Notes: generated from the sequence alone by a model not told the origin. A stretch of 46,539 nucleotides of DNA from Candidatus Gastranaerophilales bacterium (GCA_947624975.1 CANQMP010000014.1:1-46539), one strand, 5' to 3'. Numbered from the stretch's first letter, positions 21,720 to 31,718 are shown. Made by a program: numbers and translations.

Positions 21720-24700
21720 TTAAACCGCCGCAGGCTCGTCCTGTTCGTCCAATGAATGCACATTTACGCTCAAACGACCTTTAAATTGGTTTTCTAAGCT
21801 GTGTACCAGCTCGTTTGATGAATTAACCCAATAATTAGACGATGAAAGCACTTTCAAACAGTCATCTTCCTCATTCAGCCTGAAAATCACGGGATCAGAA
21901 CCGGCAAAACGATTAAGTATGTTTTTTATTAAATGAAGTTCCTCATATTTGAAATCGTCCTCTATGTTTATCGTGAATATATTTGAATTTTCGATGGTTT
22001 TTACACTGTCAACCACCACCGAAACACCATCTTCACCTTCACGGCGGTTTACTTTCCCCGAAATGATTACCCGCTGTTCGCTTTGAAGCATGTCGCCGTA
22101 AGCACGTATTTTATCGTCAAATGCTACAACATCAACTTTTCCGGATAAATCTTCTAATGTTATAAATCTTATAAATTTTGTCGGGTCTTTTTTGGTCGGA
22201 ATTTGCCGCATCGCAGTTATTAAACCGCAAATTGTAACAGCTTTATCTTTCGGCTGTGCGGAAATTTCCGTGGTTTTGTGCGTCATTAAAAACGGCAGCT
22301 TGTTACGAATTGTTGACAGCGGATGACTCGTTACGTAAAATCCCAAAAATTCCTTCTCAAAATTTTGTAACGTTCTTGCATCATATTCCTCATCCGAACC
22401 CGCTAAATGAAATTTTGCCTCCTGTATTGCGGATGCGTCGCCTAGCATGTCAAATAAACTTCCCTGACCCGAAGCCCTTGCTTTTGATTCATTTGAAGCC
22501 GTCGCAATAATGTAATCAATATTTTCCATTAACTGTTTACGGCTTTTCTCTACGGATGAAAACGCTCCAGCTTTTATCAAACCTTCAAGGGTTTTCTTGT
22601 TTGAACACTTTATGTCAAGTCGTTTTATGTAATCATAAACCGATTCAAATTCTCCGTTTTCTTCACGCTCTTTGATAATTTCTTCAATTACGCCTTCTCC
22701 GACCTGTTTAATCGAAGCAAGCCCGAAACGAATGTCATGCCCGTCAGGTGCGTATTCCAAATATGATTTGTTTATGTCGGGCGGTAAAACTTTTATTCCG
22801 TATTTTAAGGCTTCTTCTATGTAACTCTGGGTTTTATCCTGATCGTTCGATACACTTGAAAGCAAAGCCGATAAATATTCTACGGGATAATGACATTTCA
22901 GATAAGCTGTTTGATAAGCCACAAAAGCATAAGCAGATGAATGGGCACGGTTAAAACAGTATTCAGCAAAATTTTGGATTTGGTCGAAAAGTTTTGTCGC
23001 ATCTTCGGGTTTCATTCCGTATTTTGCCGAACCTTCGATTAATTTATCCTTTTGTGCCGCCATTGCAACAGGGTCTTTATGCCCCATCATACGCCTAACC
23101 TGATCTGCCTGACCCAGTGAATAGTCCGCAAGAACCTGGAATATCTGCATAATTTGTTCCTGATAAACCATTGTACCGTATGTGTCTTTCAAAATAGGTT
23201 CAAGTCTGGGGTGTGCGTAAGTAATTGCCTGACGTCCGTGCTTTCTTTCCACAAAGTCATCTACCATCCCCGAACCGAGCGGCCCCGGTCGAAACAGGGC
23301 AACCAATGCTCCTAAATCTTCAAAAACGTCAGGTTTTAATTTCTTCACAAGACTTGTCATGCCTGATGATTCGAGCTGGAAAACACCTACCGTTTCTCCG
23401 CGGCAGAGCATATCGTAAGTAGGTTTATCATCAAGCGGAATGTGGTTTATATCCACGTCAATTCCTTGACATTGTTTTACAAGCTTGCAGGTTTTGTGAA
23501 TCATTGTAAGGTTTCTAAGCCCTAAAAAGTCCATTTTTAAAAGCTTGAGTTTTTCCAAAATTTCCCTGTGGTATTGGGTTATGATAATTCCTTCTTTTGA
23601 AGGCTGAACGGGTACAATTTGGTCTAACGGTTTGTAAGAGATTATTACGCCTGCCGCATGCATACCAAATCCGCATTTCAGACCTTCAACACATTTTGCG
23701 GTATCAATTACGCGTTTAATTTCTGCATCCGTATCGTAAAGATTTTTAAGTTCGGAGCCTTCTATCATTGAACCGTCTATTGTATCGTCGATTAAAGATG
23801 CGGTTTTGTTGCTTTTTGCGTATTCCATTCCGAAAACTCTTGCGACACTTTTGAAAGCGTTTCGGGCTGCAAGCGTATTGAACGTAATAATCTGACAAAC
23901 TTTGTCCTCGCCGTATTTTTTAACAACGTAATCAATAACCTGCCCGCGTTTTTCGATACAAAAATCGGTATCAATATCAGGCATGCTGAAACGTTCGGGG
24001 TTTAAAAATCTTTCAAACAAAAGATGATGACGGATTGGGTCAAGATCGGTTATGTCAAGAGCGTATGCGACAACCGAACCCGCTGCCGAGCCTCTGCCCG
24101 GACCGACAGGAATGTCATGGGTTTTTGCATAATGTATAAAATCCCATGTTATGAGAAAATATGCGGAAAATCCCATTTTTTCTATAATTCCGAGTTCGTA
24201 ATTCACACGTTCTTTCAGTTCGGGAGTTACTTCTCCGTATTTTCTTTTTAACCCTTCCATAACAAGTTCCGTCAGATATGAATCCTTTGTATGGTTTGGC
24301 GGAACTTGAAAATCGGGAAGCGGTGATTCCCATTTTATTGTTATGTGGCATTGTTCGGCGATATCAACGGTATTTTTTATACATTTGTCAAAAGTTTCCG
24401 AATCCATCCATTTGAAGGCGTCCCTAAGCTCGGATACGGTTTTTACGTAAAATTCGTTGTTTGGGAAATGCATTCGGTTTTCTTCGCTTTTTAAAGATTG
24501 GGTTTGCATGCACAAAAGTGTGTCATGCCAGTCTGCATCCTCTTTTTTAAGGTAGTGGGAATCGTTTGTGATTACCATTTTTATGTCTAATTCGTTTGCA
24601 ATACGGATTAAGTCGGGGTTAGTGCGTTTTTGTTCTTCAAGTCCGTGGTCTTGAAGTTCAATGTAGTAATCATCGCCGAAAAGCTCTTTATATTGCTTTG

Positions 24701-25175
24701 CAACAGCTTTTGCACCGTCGTAATCACCTTTTAGCAGATGTTGTATTACTTCTCCGCCAAGGCATGCGGAAAGACAAATCAAGCCGTTGTGATGTTCTTT
24801 CAGCATCTCAAAATTTATGCGGGGTTTCATGTAAAATCCTTTGCATGCTGCATCGGAGGCTAGTTTAACCATGTTCATGTAGCCTTCGTTGTCTTTGGCA
24901 AGTAAAACGAGGTGATATCTGGGATTATTGTTCTGGTCGTGTTCCGTAATATCGCCCGTATGAACATAAAATTCACACCCGATAATCGGTTTTATTCCCG
25001 CTTCTTTAGCTTCCAAATACAAATCAAGAGCACCGTACATTACACCGTGATCGGTTACGGCAACGGCAGGCATGTTGTGTTCTTTTGCAAAATTGCATAA
25101 TTCTTTGAGCCTTATCGCTCCGTCAAGCAAAGAAAATTCGCTGTGCAGGTGAAGCGGTACAAATTGTGTTTCCAT
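21720..25175 (-). CDS. dnaE: DNA polymerase III subunit alpha
   Basis: 1151 residues from the ATG at 25175 (METQFVPLHLHSEFSLLDGA); an in-frame ATG at 25193 adds six residues. Domains in order: N-terminal PHP domain (LHLHSEFS, VTDHGVMYG), polymerase palm with the catalytic pair in PDIDTDF, fingers with the LGLRNLTMIH and FRPGPLGSGM regions, a helix-hairpin-helix part, and an OB-fold near the end (VTICGLITAMR onward). It replicates the chromosome in the replisome. Length and motifs are normal for the DnaE1 type; no built-in proofreading exonuclease. It is divergent from the acyltransferase gene. Confidence 0.95.
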   Translation of the reverse strand: METQFVPLHLHSEFSLLDGAIRLKELCNFAKEHNMPAVAVTDHGVMYGALDLYLEAKEAGIKPIIGCEFYVHTGDITEHDQNNNPRYHLVLLAKDNEGYMNMVKLASDAACKGFYMKPRINFEMLKEHHNGLICLSACLGGEVIQHLLKGDYDGAKAVAKQYKELFGDDYYIELQDHGLEEQKRTNPDLIRIANELDIKMVITNDSHYLKKEDADWHDTLLCMQTQSLKSEENRMHFPNNEFYVKTVSELRDAFKWMDSETFDKCIKNTVDIAEQCHITIKWESPLPDFQVPPNHTKDSYLTELVMEGLKRKYGEVTPELKERVNYELGIIEKMGFSAYFLITWDFIHYAKTHDIPVGPGRGSAAGSVVAYALDITDLDPIRHHLLFERFLNPERFSMPDIDTDFCIEKRGQVIDYVVKKYGEDKVCQIITFNTLAARNAFKSVARVFGMEYAKSNKTASLIDDTIDGSMIEGSELKNLYDTDAEIKRVIDTAKCVEGLKCGFGMHAAGVIISYKPLDQIVPVQPSKEGIIITQYHREILEKLKLLKMDFLGLRNLTMIHKTCKLVKQCQGIDVDINHIPLDDKPTYDMLCRGETVGVFQLESSGMTSLVKKLKPDVFEDLGALVALFRPGPLGSGMVDDFVERKHGRQAITYAHPRLEPILKDTYGTMVYQEQIMQIFQVLADYSLGQADQVRRMMGHKDPVAMAAQKDKLIEGSAKYGMKPEDATKLFDQIQNFAEYCFNRAHSSAYAFVAYQTAYLKCHYPVEYLSALLSSVSNDQDKTQSYIEEALKYGIKVLPPDINKSYLEYAPDGHDIRFGLASIKQVGEGVIEEIIKEREENGEFESVYDYIKRLDIKCSNKKTLEGLIKAGAFSSVEKSRKQLMENIDYIIATASNESKARASGQGSLFDMLGDASAIQEAKFHLAGSDEEYDARTLQNFEKEFLGFYVTSHPLSTIRNKLPFLMTHKTTEISAQPKDKAVTICGLITAMRQIPTKKDPTKFIRFITLEDLSGKVDVVAFDDKIRAYGDMLQSEQRVIISGKVNRREGEDGVSVVVDSVKTIENSNIFTINIEDDFKYEELHLIKNILNRFAGSDPVIFRLNEEDDCLKVLSSSNYWVNSSNELVHSLENQFKGRLSVNVHSLDEQDEPAAV

Positions 25176-25241
25176 AACTATATCGTAACACACCGAAGTT
25201 TAAAAAAAACTACATTGTTAATTATTTTGAAGTAAAAACTT

Positions 25242-25270
25242 TTAACAGTGCCTTGAATTTATGGTATAAT
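25242..25270 (+). promoter_or_regulatory. Promoter of the acyltransferase-nitrilase-PBP4 run
   Basis: TTAACA (25242-25247), 17-base spacer ending TGG, TATAAT (25265-25270). The predicted start falls near 25277, which either makes the ATG at 25278 leaderless or gives a short leader for the ATG at 25305. Confidence 0.65.
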
Positions 25271-25304
25271 ACTTGTTATGGTAAGACTGATTAACGACGG
25301 AAAC

Positions 25305-25955
25305 ATGAACTTTTTATCCGATACTTTGTATCGGCTTTTGCGTTTACAGGAATGTTTTACGCATATTGTTGAATATAATAATCCGTGTGTTTTTCCTTGT
25401 ATTTATGTCATGTGGCATGCTAATCAATTTTTGGTTCACGGAATCCAACGTCGTGATAGGCTTAACATTCAAATAAGTAATTCCATTGACGGAGAAATTA
25501 TTGCACGAACGGTTGAAAAGTGGGGCTTTAAGGTCGTTCGCGGGTCAACAGGGAAAAAAGGTGCGGTTGAATCTACCATGCAAATGATTTCAAGACTTAA
25601 AGACGGTGAATGCGTGGGAATTATGGTTGACGGGCCTCACGGACCTTTGCATAAGGTGAAAAACGGTGCGGTTAAACTGGCTCAAAAAACAGGTGCTCCT
25701 ATCGTACCCGTTCATTGGTATTCTCCGCAAAGGACTTTTATTTCGCTTCCATCGTGGGACAAAATGAAAATGCCTTTGGGACGTTGCAATATCCTTAATA
25801 CTTACGGTGAACCTGTTTATGTAAAAGAGGATGCTTCGGATGAAGAAATTGAACAGGTAAAAGAAAATATAAAAACACAGCTTTTAAATCTTGAAAAAAA
25901 TGCCCAAAAATACTATGATGAGGCTTGCAAAAGGAAATTATGGGAAAAACAATAA
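25305..25955 (+). CDS. Lysophospholipid acyltransferase family protein (DUF374)
   Basis: 216 residues from the ATG at 25305, which has ACGGA upstream and a short leader from the mapped promoter; ATG 25278 would add nine residues as a leaderless start. The family boxes are visible: WHANQF (a variant acyltransferase His box) and GIMVDGPHGP, then GAPIVPVHW. DUF374 proteins resemble LpxL-type acyltransferases that act at the inner membrane on lipid A or phospholipid precursors; substrate not known here. The next gene begins inside its last codons. Confidence 0.85.
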   Translation: MNFLSDTLYRLLRLQECFTHIVEYNNPCVFPCIYVMWHANQFLVHGIQRRDRLNIQISNSIDGEIIARTVEKWGFKVVRGSTGKKGAVESTMQMISRLKDGECVGIMVDGPHGPLHKVKNGAVKLAQKTGAPIVPVHWYSPQRTFISLPSWDKMKMPLGRCNILNTYGEPVYVKEDASDEEIEQVKENIKTQLLNLEKNAQKYYDEACKRKLWEKQ

Positions 25956-26749
25956 AAATTTCAGCCGTTCAAATGTGTTCAAAAATTGCGGATAAAAAGG
26001 CAAATTTTGACAAAGTTGAACATCTTATCGAACGTGATATCATAGACGATACGGATATAATCGTACTGCCTGAGGTTTGGACGGTCGGGTGGTCGCCGAA
26101 AAATTTTCAAAAAAGTGCGGATAAATTGGAAAATTCCGAAACACTTGAATTTTTGTCAAAAATTGCAAAGCGATACAATTCATGGATTATCGGAGGAAGT
26201 TTTATAACCGATGAGGGCGGAGTTTTTTATAATACCTGTCCGGTACTTAACCGAAACGGCGAACTTGTTGCCCTTTACAGAAAAAATCACCTGTTTTCAT
26301 ACTACGGATGTGAGGAAGGAAAATTTGTCAAAGCGGGTGAAAGACCTGTTATGGTTGATATTGAAGGGATTAAAACGGGGCTTACAATTTGTTATGATAT
26401 AAGATTTCCCGAAATTTACAGAGCTTACAGAAAGGCGGGTGCGGATTTATTGGTAAATTGTGCCGCATGGGGACTTAAAAAGCCTGTGCCGTGGGAGTGT
26501 ATGACTCGTTCAAGAGCCGTTGAAAACCAAACTTACATGGTTGCCTTAACTCAGTCGGGTTACATTGAAGATGATGAATGGAACATCGGACATTCAAGAA
26601 TTATTGATTATAAAGGCGACTCACTCTCGGAAATCACTGACCAAAAAGAAGGTGTGATGAGTGCCGTTTTAAATTTTGATGAAATGTATGAATTTCGCAG
26701 CAAATGTACTATACTAAATGATATAAAAGATAAATACGAGGTATTATGA
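25940..26749 (+). CDS. Carbon-nitrogen hydrolase (nitrilase superfamily, omega-amidase-like)
   Basis: 269 residues from the ATG at 25940 with AAAGGA upstream, overlapping the previous gene by 16 bases. The Glu-Lys-Cys triad is complete: Glu in VLPEVW, Lys in YRKNHLF, Cys in LTICYDIRFPE. This spacing is that of Nit2/YafV-type amidases, which hydrolyse small omega-amides in the cytoplasm. It has no signal peptide. Operon with the acyltransferase before it and the PBP4 gene, whose ATG overlaps its stop. Confidence 0.9.
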   Translation: MGKTIKISAVQMCSKIADKKANFDKVEHLIERDIIDDTDIIVLPEVWTVGWSPKNFQKSADKLENSETLEFLSKIAKRYNSWIIGGSFITDEGGVFYNTCPVLNRNGELVALYRKNHLFSYYGCEEGKFVKAGERPVMVDIEGIKTGLTICYDIRFPEIYRAYRKAGADLLVNCAAWGLKKPVPWECMTRSRAVENQTYMVALTQSGYIEDDEWNIGHSRIIDYKGDSLSEITDQKEGVMSAVLNFDEMYEFRSKCTILNDIKDKYEVL

Positions 26750-28074
26750 AAAAAATTATTTACGTTTTAATAATATTTTTAATCGGATTACAGGTGAACG
26801 CCTCAGGAATTGACGCTCAAATTCGGCAATCGGGAATTAATAAAGGTGCCGTATCGGTCAGTGTTAAGGATGCCCAAACAGGCAAAACGGTTTACGGACT
26901 GAATGATCGTCAGCCTTCCATGCCTGCTTCAACGCTGAAACTCGTTACGCTTAGTGCATCTTTGGATACTCTCGGTGAGAATTATGAATTTGCGACAAAG
27001 CTTTATAAAACTTCAAACAATGAACTTTACTTGAAACTCAGTGCCGACCCGTTTTTAAGTTCGGATGATTTAAAGAATTTGGCGGAAACTGCTTCCAAGA
27101 AAAATATTTTTGAGCCTAAGGCGTTTTATATTGATGATTTTGTTCTTGATAACGTTGAATGGGGCGAAGGCTGGCAATGGGACGATGATTTGAATTCTCT
27201 TATGCCTAAATTCAGCTCTTACAACATTGACGGAAATTTGCTTTCCGTGGTAATTTCTCCGACTTCATCGGGAGCGCCAGCAGAAATCAGGACGGCAAAA
27301 TTTTATCCCGTGACTTTTATGAATTTGGTTAAAACATCCTCAGTCAACAGCGTTAATTTGTCCCGAAACAACAGCATTTCACCTGATATAATTACCGTTG
27401 AAGGTACCGTGCAAAAACAGTTTATTGAGAAAATACCCGTAAATAATCCTAAAAGATATTTTACTTTGAGATTAGAGGATGCTTTGCGTTCCGCAAAACT
27501 CGGTTATTACGGTAATTTCCCGAGTAAAAAGCTTCCCGCCGATAAAATTTATCTCGTTGCGGAAGTAAAACACCCGATAAATTCAGCCGTTAATAAAATT
27601 CTGCATGAGAGCAATAATATGGTTGCGGAAACGATATTCAAATCCGCAGGAGCAAAGTTTGCAAACGGGACGGGAACTTTAGAAAATTCTCAAAAAATGC
27701 TTTATGAATATTTGAAAAAATCCGATATAAATTTTGATGATGTGAAAATAGTTGACGGAAGCGGTGTTTCAAAAAATAACATTGTAACGGCGGATTTTAT
27801 GACTGATTTTCTCATTAAAAACAAGGATAAGTTGAAAGAAAATCTTCCTACGGCGGGTGAAGGCACACTTACAAACCGCATGCTGTATTTTAAAGACAAT
27901 ATAAGAGCAAAAACGGGTACTTTATCCGACGTCAGCTCTATTGCGGGTTATATAACCTCAAGGAGCGGCAAAACTTACGTATTTGACATTATTATTAATG
28001 ATGCAAAATCAAAATCGGGCGAGAAAAAATCTCTGGAAGAATACATTCTTCGTGAAATTTACGCAAGTTATTAA
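26746..28074 (+). CDS. dacB: D-alanyl-D-alanine carboxypeptidase/endopeptidase, PBP4 family
   Basis: 442 residues. A signal peptide (MKKIIYVLIIFLIGLQVNAS) leads to a class C penicillin-binding protein: S-x-x-K in PASTLKLV (about 64), S-x-N in HESNNMVAE (about 288), K-T-G in RAKTGTLSD (about 387). The long insert between the first two boxes is typical of PBP4/DacB. It trims or cleaves peptidoglycan stem peptides in the periplasm. ATG overlaps the previous stop (ATGA), so it is translationally coupled. Confidence 0.92.
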   Translation: MKKIIYVLIIFLIGLQVNASGIDAQIRQSGINKGAVSVSVKDAQTGKTVYGLNDRQPSMPASTLKLVTLSASLDTLGENYEFATKLYKTSNNELYLKLSADPFLSSDDLKNLAETASKKNIFEPKAFYIDDFVLDNVEWGEGWQWDDDLNSLMPKFSSYNIDGNLLSVVISPTSSGAPAEIRTAKFYPVTFMNLVKTSSVNSVNLSRNNSISPDIITVEGTVQKQFIEKIPVNNPKRYFTLRLEDALRSAKLGYYGNFPSKKLPADKIYLVAEVKHPINSAVNKILHESNNMVAETIFKSAGAKFANGTGTLENSQKMLYEYLKKSDINFDDVKIVDGSGVSKNNIVTADFMTDFLIKNKDKLKENLPTAGEGTLTNRMLYFKDNIRAKTGTLSDVSSIAGYITSRSGKTYVFDIIINDAKSKSGEKKSLEEYILREIYASY

Positions 28075-28149
28075 GTTAAATGTTAACCTCTGTAAACAAT
28101 TCGTAAATTTAATCTGCTTATGTTATCCTTTTAATAAGGAGAAATAATT

Positions 28150-29049
28150 ATGGCAGAACCTACCGTAACAGTAATAACGCCTGTATACAACCTGCTGGAA
28201 AATAATATGGCAGACAGTTTCAACCTGCTTGTTCAACTGTTGGATATGCAGACTTACCCGAATATTGAACATTTGATTATTGATAATTCCTCAACGGACG
28301 GCACTATTGAGTTTTTAAAAGATTATAAAAATCAAGAGTATTTAACGTTTTACTCCGAACGTGATACGGGTAAATTCAGTGCTTACAACAAAGGAATTAT
28401 GCATGCCAAAGGTAAATATATTACGTTTTTAAGTTGTGACGATTTTATCCATGATATTACGGCAATTTATGATATCGTAAATCTTATGGAAGCGAATGAC
28501 TCTGATTTTACTTTTGCACCGGCTTATTGCAGGCATCCGGAGGGGTTTGTATTCTTGTTTAAACCCGCTATGCATACGGCGTTTTTGGTTATGCCATGCG
28601 CAAGACAGGCGATGTTTTTCAGAAAATCCATGCTTGTTAAAGAAAATTATTTTGATGAGAAATTCAAATATCTTGCGGATTTTGATTTAATTATGAGAAT
28701 AATTATGAAGGGTTACAGACCTGCTTATTTTGATACAAATTACGTAACCTACAAATTCGCTACTAAAGCTATGGAAAATGAGGATAAATTTATCGCGGAA
28801 ACCAAAGCGATTTATAATAAAAATCTAAGAACGCTTTATAATTTTAACGATGATACATTAACAAGAATGGCTAAATACTCGGAAGTTCCGAAAGAACTTT
28901 TGGATAAACTTGTAAAATATTTCCCCGAATCGGACAGCGAGATATTTTACGATAACTGCGAACAGCTTCATCAGCTAAGAGTTCAGGCAATGAGAACGAA
29001 AGAGGCTGCTGATGCTGCATTGGATGAACAACGGAAGGAAGAATTATGA
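28150..29049 (+). CDS. Glycosyltransferase family 2 protein
   Basis: 299 residues, AAGGAG before the ATG. Starts with TVTVITPVYNLLENN and has the nucleotide-sugar region IDNSSTDGT, DTGKFSAYNKG and the metal-binding SCDDF, all in GT-A fold order. The remaining half lacks membrane helices. It probably adds a sugar to a surface glycan. Overlaps the next gene by 4 bases (ATGA), so it forms an operon with the oxidoreductase and CDP-alcohol transferase genes. Confidence 0.9.
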   Translation: MAEPTVTVITPVYNLLENNMADSFNLLVQLLDMQTYPNIEHLIIDNSSTDGTIEFLKDYKNQEYLTFYSERDTGKFSAYNKGIMHAKGKYITFLSCDDFIHDITAIYDIVNLMEANDSDFTFAPAYCRHPEGFVFLFKPAMHTAFLVMPCARQAMFFRKSMLVKENYFDEKFKYLADFDLIMRIIMKGYRPAYFDTNYVTYKFATKAMENEDKFIAETKAIYNKNLRTLYNFNDDTLTRMAKYSEVPKELLDKLVKYFPESDSEIFYDNCEQLHQLRVQAMRTKEAADAALDEQRKEEL

Positions 29050-30044
29050 CAGAACAAAAAGTTGCGGTTATAGGATGCGGAGTTTGGGGCAGAAACATTG
29101 TTCGTAATTTTTATAATCTGAATGTGCTTGATACGGTTTGCGATATAGATGAAGATAACCTTAAAAAAGTAACCGAACAGTATCAGGGTGTGAAAGTTAC
29201 AAAAGATTTTAACGATATTATTAATAACAGGGATATAACCTGTGTTTGTGTTGTAACGCCGAGCCATACGCATTACAAAATGGTTAGAGCCATGCTTGAG
29301 GCGGGAAAAAATGTTTATGTCGAAAAACCGATATCAACAGTCGCAGATGAGGCAAGAGATTTGTCAAGACTCGCACATGAAAAAGGTTTAGTTCTTATGG
29401 TCGGACATTTGCTGCTTTATCATCCCGCCGTTAATCGTTTGAAAATGCTTATTGAAGAAGGTGCTTTGGGAAAAGTTGTTTACGCACAAAGCGACAGACT
29501 TAATGTCAACTATTTTAAAAACGACAGAAGTGTTATGTGGGATTTGGCACCGCATGATGTTTCAATGATTAGTTACGTAACGGGAAAGCAGCCTTTGCAT
29601 GTCATATCTGCCGTCGGATGTTCATCCGAGCAAAACGATATTATGGATATTACGCATATCGGTATTCAGTTTGAGGACGGTGTTATCGGTCAAATTTCAG
29701 ACAGCTGGATTACACCGAGAAAACATGTTCAACTTCTTGTCAGAGGAACTAAGGCAACCGCAATTCTAGATGATACGGTTGCGGAAAATAAACTCGTTAT
29801 TTTTGATAATTTTGTTAAGGATAATACGCAGAATATTAAACTTGATTACCTTGAAATTGAACCGTTAAAGCTTGAATGCCAGCACTTTATAAGCTGCTGC
29901 GCATCGGGAAAACAAGCACGTTCGGACGGTGATAACGGTTTTATGGTAACTCAGATTTTGGAAGAAGCCGAAAAGCTTATGCTCGGTGACAGAGTAAAAA
30001 AACTGGATGAAGTTAATTTTGCACTTTCAAGAACAAAGAAATAG
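29046..30044 (+). CDS. Gfo/Idh/MocA family oxidoreductase
   Basis: 332 residues. Rossmann start VAVIGCGVWGRNIVRNFY, the cofactor/substrate loop VEKPIST (about residue 97) and the C-terminal beta-sheet domain are all present. Members oxidise or reduce sugars, often nucleotide-activated ones, with NAD(P). Between a glycosyltransferase and a CDP-alcohol transferase it most likely makes or alters a sugar for surface polysaccharide. Confidence 0.9.
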   Translation: MTEQKVAVIGCGVWGRNIVRNFYNLNVLDTVCDIDEDNLKKVTEQYQGVKVTKDFNDIINNRDITCVCVVTPSHTHYKMVRAMLEAGKNVYVEKPISTVADEARDLSRLAHEKGLVLMVGHLLLYHPAVNRLKMLIEEGALGKVVYAQSDRLNVNYFKNDRSVMWDLAPHDVSMISYVTGKQPLHVISAVGCSSEQNDIMDITHIGIQFEDGVIGQISDSWITPRKHVQLLVRGTKATAILDDTVAENKLVIFDNFVKDNTQNIKLDYLEIEPLKLECQHFISCCASGKQARSDGDNGFMVTQILEEAEKLMLGDRVKKLDEVNFALSRTKK

Positions 30045-30053
30045 AGGGAAAAT

Positions 30054-30668
30054 ATGGATATAAAAAACAATACGGCAAATATAGTATCGGTTTCGAGGAT
30101 TTTTGTTGCGTTTGGTGCGATTGCACTGTTGTATGTACAGACGACTTGGGCATATCTGCTTGCATTTATTCTTACGGCAATAGCGTTTTCTATGGACGGT
30201 GTTGACGGATATATTGCCAGAAAGTATAATCAGTCTTCCGAATGGGGTTCGGTGCTTGATATTTTGGGCGACAGAATTGTAGAGGCTTCTTATTGGATTG
30301 TTTTTGCCGTTCTCGGTTGGATTAGTATCTGGTTCCCGTTGATTTGTGTCACAAGGGCGTTTACAACGGACGGGATAAGGAGTGTTGCTCTGTCAAAAGG
30401 TTATACCGCATTCGGAGAAAAAACCATGCAGTCAAGCAAAATCGGTAAATTTATTTGTGCGTCAAAGTTCATGCGAATAAGTTATGCGGTAGCAAAAGTT
30501 GCTGCGTTTATGCTTTTGATAATTGTAAACACTCCCGGCATGGAGCTTTGGGAAGGCACATTGGCTTTGCGTACGGTGACTATGGTTATTGCATGGCTTG
30601 CGATTATATTTTGTGTTGTAAGAGCTATTCCTGTTGTCGCAGAAAGCGGAAAGTTTTTTAAATCTTAG
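30054..30668 (+). CDS. CDP-alcohol phosphatidyltransferase family protein
   Basis: 204 residues with about five membrane helices. The family signature D-G-x2-A-R-x8-G-x3-D-x3-D is complete (DGVDGYIARKYNQ, then GSVLDILGDR). Such enzymes move a phospho-alcohol group between CDP-diacylglycerol (or CDP-alcohol) and an acceptor in the inner membrane, making phosphatidylglycerol, phosphatidylinositol or similar lipids. The acceptor is not predictable. Last gene of the GT2-oxidoreductase run; it overlaps the converging prepilin gene by 4 bases. Confidence 0.9.
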   Translation: MDIKNNTANIVSVSRIFVAFGAIALLYVQTTWAYLLAFILTAIAFSMDGVDGYIARKYNQSSEWGSVLDILGDRIVEASYWIVFAVLGWISIWFPLICVTRAFTTDGIRSVALSKGYTAFGEKTMQSSKIGKFICASKFMRISYAVAKVAAFMLLIIVNTPGMELWEGTLALRTVTMVIAWLAIIFCVVRAIPVVAESGKFFKS

Positions 30669-31375
30669 TCACATTTATGTTTGCCGTTGAAGCTTAATCC
30701 TTTACAGTGCAAATAATCCATATTTTCAAATTGGATTATCCATGCAGTTGCTGACTCTCCGGTCGACAAACCACTATCTCCAATCCACTTAGATACATCT
30801 TCAGAACCTACCGTGCCATCGAGTCTCTCATCATTCTCCGGATTACCACCCGGTATAACTCGTCTTGGAAGTACATAAAATGTAAACAAATCTTTCCCTA
30901 AAATATTAGGCCCTTTAAATCCATTTACATCCACAAATACTTTTCCAAATTCCGAACGTTCTTCCAATGCTATTAATGTACCATCTGTCATTATAAATTT
31001 ATAAGTTCTTTTAGCTGTTTCAATGTTAAACCAGCCTTTGTTAGACACATAGTTGTATAATATTTTAGGAAAACATCCTTTACTTTCATGTCCGCAAATT
31101 TTATTTGTTTTCAGGTATGGTACGATTTTATCCGCAAATACAGTGGAGGTAGTATCTGCGGTCAGTGTTCCCCATTCACTGTAATCACCATTTTCTATTT
31201 TTGACATTTCATACGCATTAGAAATAACGGAATATATTTTTTTAACCTTTGCAATCGTAACTTTTTCCTGATGTTTTTGTATTAAAACGGGCAAAGTCAA
31301 AGCCGCCACAACACCGATAACACCTAAAGTAATCAAAACTTCTGCCAATGTAAAACCTGATTTTTTATTGTTCAT
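30665..31375 (-). CDS. Type IV pilin-like / pseudopilin protein
   Basis: 236 residues. After seven residues comes the prepilin leader GFTLAEVLITLGVIGVVAAL with Gly(-1), Phe(+1) and Glu(+5). The extracellular part has paired Cys residues (KICGHESKGCF; LHCKGLSFNGKHKCD at the end). It shares leader, early residues and promoter type with the gene at 577, which suggests a family of secreted pseudopilins with different heads. No assembly genes lie beside it, so it is an orphan minor pilin. Confidence 0.9.
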   Translation of the reverse strand: MNNKKSGFTLAEVLITLGVIGVVAALTLPVLIQKHQEKVTIAKVKKIYSVISNAYEMSKIENGDYSEWGTLTADTTSTVFADKIVPYLKTNKICGHESKGCFPKILYNYVSNKGWFNIETAKRTYKFIMTDGTLIALEERSEFGKVFVDVNGFKGPNILGKDLFTFYVLPRRVIPGGNPENDERLDGTVGSEDVSKWIGDSGLSTGESATAWIIQFENMDYLHCKGLSFNGKHKCD

Positions 31376-31400
31376 ATTTCTTCCCTCGCTTTCTAAAATT

Positions 31401-31429
31401 ATTATAAACTATAAATCCATGTAATGCAA
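31401..31429 (-). promoter_or_regulatory. Promoter of the second prepilin gene
   Basis: Minus strand TTGCAT (31424-31429) preceded by CCC, 17-base spacer, TATAAT (31401-31406). The match with the promoter at 516-543 suggests common regulation. Confidence 0.65.
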
Positions 31430-31496
31430 GGGTTTTAGTATATATTTGTAATATTAATATTACAGAAATATTTATATTATATGAAAAAATACTGAT

Positions 31497-31706
31497 ATGG
31501 GTATAAGAAAGCTCAGAAACGATATAGGCAGAAAAATTAAAAATCTGAGATTAGAGAGAAACTTGACGCAGGAAAAACTCGCCGAATACGTTAATATGTC
31601 AAGAGAACATATTTCCTGCATCGAAAGAGGGAAAAATCTGCCGACTGTGGAAACTCTCTATTATATCGCCGAATATTTTCAAATTGATATAAAATCCTTT
31701 TTTTGA
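31497..31706 (+). CDS. Small XRE-family regulator
   Basis: 69 residues, nearly all one helix-turn-helix domain: IGRKIKNLRLERNLTQEKLA, then MSREHISCIERGKNLPTVET. Proteins this short bind DNA as dimers and sense through partners or level. It lies 12 bases before trmL on the same strand, so the two may share a message. Target unknown. Confidence 0.85.
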   Translation: MGIRKLRNDIGRKIKNLRLERNLTQEKLAEYVNMSREHISCIERGKNLPTVETLYYIAEYFQIDIKSFF

Positions 31707-31718
31707 TATAAAATTTGT

